DNA from: an uncultured Winogradskyella sp.
Lineage (GTDB): Bacteria; Bacteroidota; Bacteroidia; Flavobacteriales; Flavobacteriaceae
Direction of reading: 5' to 3'
NCBI RefSeq assembly: GCF_947496485.1
Contig: NZ_CANMCZ010000003.1
Coordinates: 186,001 to 250,000, forward strand
Length of the DNA: 64,000 nt
Shown piece by piece: positions 62,776-64,000 of this stretch. A program made the translations under genes and the position numbers. Within the stretch, counting starts at the first letter, position 1. Every line of letters starts with the position of its first letter. The notes below the pieces were generated by a model that did no database searches, had not been told where the DNA came from, and was given only the letters and a program-made list of their open reading frames with translations.

Positions 62776-62783
62776 TTTTTATA

Positions 62784-64000
62784 TTATGACACTAAAGATT
62801 CAATAAAGTTGAACCTTACTGAGCCATCCTCATCAATCCTAGTTAAACACACCTTGTGAAGTGTGTTTACCAACTCCGGATTCCATGGTGCTTTTACTTT
62901 TACATAGTTTTCTGTAAACCCATGGATATAACCCTCCTTATTTTCACCTTCAAATAAAACAGTTCTTTCTGTACCTAATTGCTTTTCGTAAAATGCTCTT
63001 CTCTTTTTTGCAGATAACCCTCTTAGCATTTTACTTCGTTTTGCTCTTACATTTTTAGATACAACTCCATCCATTAAGGTAGCTTCCGTATTATCGCGTT
63101 CCGAATAGGTGAACACATGCAAATAAGATATATTTAGTTCATTTAAGAAGTTATAAGTTTCTAGGAATAACTCATCTGTTTCCCCAGGAAAACCTACTAT
63201 CACATCCACACCAATACAGGCATGTGGCATTACTTGTTTTATTTTAACAACACGATCTATGTACAATTCTTTCATGTAACGACGTTTCATCTTTTTAAGA
63301 AGCTCATTACTTCCACTCTGCAATGGTATATGAAAATGAGGTACAATTGCTCGTGATTTAGATACTAAATCAATCGTTTCATTCTTTAATAAATTAGGCT
63401 CAATAGACGAGATTCTTAAACGTTCTATTCCTTCTACCTTATCAAGTTCAGTTACTAAATCTAAAAAGGTATGCTCATGTTTTTTATTACCAAATTCGCC
63501 TTTACCGTAGTCTCCGATATTTACACCTGTAAGTACAATTTCTTTAATACCTTGCTCTGAAATTTCTTTAGCATTATTCAACACATTTTGCATAGTATCG
63601 CTACGAGAAATACCTCTAGCTAAAGGAATTGTGCAATAGGTGCACTTATAATCACAACCATCCTGTACTTTTAGAAACGCTCTGGTTCTATCTCCTATTG
63701 AATAGCTACCAACATAAAAATCTGCATCTTCAATTTCACAAGAGTGTACTTCCCCAAAGTCATTTTTGGTTAAGTCATTTAGATAATCAGTGATCTTAAA
63801 TTTTTCAGTAGCACCCAAAACCAAATCTACCCCATTAACATCTGCTAATTCTTCTGGCTTCAGTTGAGCATAGCAACCAATCGCAGCAACGAAAGCATCA
63901 GGATTTATATTTTGTGCTTGTTTTACGATGGTTTTAAAACGTTTGTCTGCATTTTCAGTTACAGAACATGTATTGATAACATAGATATCTGCTTTCTGCT
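62784..64000 (-). CDS. mtaB: tRNA t6A37 methylthiotransferase MtaB (5' end beyond window)
   Basis: The frame runs off the right edge: upstream of residue MVLGATEKF it continues as ADIYVINTCSVTENADKRF...AAIGCYAQLKPEELADV, the N-terminal UPF0004 domain with two of its [4Fe-4S] cysteines, so the GTG at 63824 is not the start. The radical-SAM cluster motif is CDYKCTYCTIP (Cys-X3-Cys-X2-Cys), and a C-terminal TRAM-like part is present (LFEGENKEGYIHGFTENYVKVK). MtaB adds a methylthio group to t6A37 of ANN-decoding tRNAs. About 405 residues are in the window; perhaps 30-40 are missing. Confidence 0.95.
   Translation of the reverse strand, partial: QKADIYVINTCSVTENADKRFKTIVKQAQNINPDAFVAAIGCYAQLKPEELADVNGVDLVLGATEKFKITDYLNDLTKNDFGEVHSCEIEDADFYVGSYSIGDRTRAFLKVQDGCDYKCTYCTIPLARGISRSDTMQNVLNNAKEISEQGIKEIVLTGVNIGDYGKGEFGNKKHEHTFLDLVTELDKVEGIERLRISSIEPNLLKNETIDLVSKSRAIVPHFHIPLQSGSNELLKKMKRRYMKELYIDRVVKIKQVMPHACIGVDVIVGFPGETDELFLETYNFLNELNISYLHVFTYSERDNTEATLMDGVVSKNVRAKRSKMLRGLSAKKRRAFYEKQLGTERTVLFEGENKEGYIHGFTENYVKVKAPWNPELVNTLHKVCLTRIDEDGSVRFNFIESLVS

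Overview
The window is about 64 kb of AT-rich chromosomal DNA from a member of the Bacteroidota, almost certainly a marine-type flavobacterium (Flavobacteriaceae). Several sequence features support this. At least four proteins carry type IX secretion system (T9SS) sorting domains, including a gliding-motility-type C-terminus. Lipoproteins carry acidic SDDD-like export signals after the lipobox cysteine. Good promoters match the Bacteroidota pattern TTTG-N18-20-TAnnTTTG rather than -35/-10, and genes lack Shine-Dalgarno leaders. CarB lacks its C-terminal regulatory domain. No rRNA, tRNA, IS transposase, phage or CRISPR locus was seen.

Layout. 0.1-5 kb: an FkbM methyltransferase, a large repeat-built T9SS surface protein, and a nitronate monooxygenase flanked by a decayed copy of its own 3' end. 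5-8.6 kb: the mnmA - S8 protease - nitronate monooxygenase operon and a MORN-repeat protein. 8.7-16 kb: a fasciclin lipoprotein, pyrG-yidC, and a DEAD-box RNA helicase behind a structured leader. 16-22.5 kb: a gliding/T9SS surface protein, two VOC proteins, trmH back to back with a sirtuin, and a two-gene membrane protein/XRE regulator module. 22.6-23.5 kb: a single-gene cassette bounded by attC-like sites. 23.5-30.5 kb: a glycosyltransferase, an HhH lipoprotein, purB and its companions, and an ECF sigma / membrane partner / DUF4252 operon. 30.7-32 kb: an S41 peptidase. 32-37.4 kb: a vitamin B12 uptake locus (btuB under a cobalamin riboswitch, divergent from btuFCD). 37.5-49 kb: a hybrid two-component regulator followed by secreted and lipid-anchored proteins of mostly unknown role. 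49-55 kb: a TPR lipoprotein, an SCO protein, rmuC, a SatD-DUF3307-thioesterase operon with three tandem operators, and a mini-protein that is only signal peptide plus sorting domain. 55-64 kb: carB, rpmH, a TPR membrane protein, cardiolipin synthase, a lytic transglycosylase, a hydrolase, a small acetyltransferase, and mtaB running off the right edge.

Most of the window is ordinary housekeeping sequence. The B12 locus is a coherent system: outer-membrane receptor, binding protein, permease and ATPase, with a riboswitch on the receptor leader. The most interesting structure is the unit at 22,636-23,545. A lone secreted-protein ORF lies between two hairpin-forming sites whose arms pair the way integron attC sites do: the start of the cassette is complementary to the 5' arm of its own downstream site, and the outermost arms are complementary to each other as if they were once one site. 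No integrase is present in the window. Second is the SatD promoter, where three 20-bp palindromes at an exact 28-bp period interleave with the promoter boxes.
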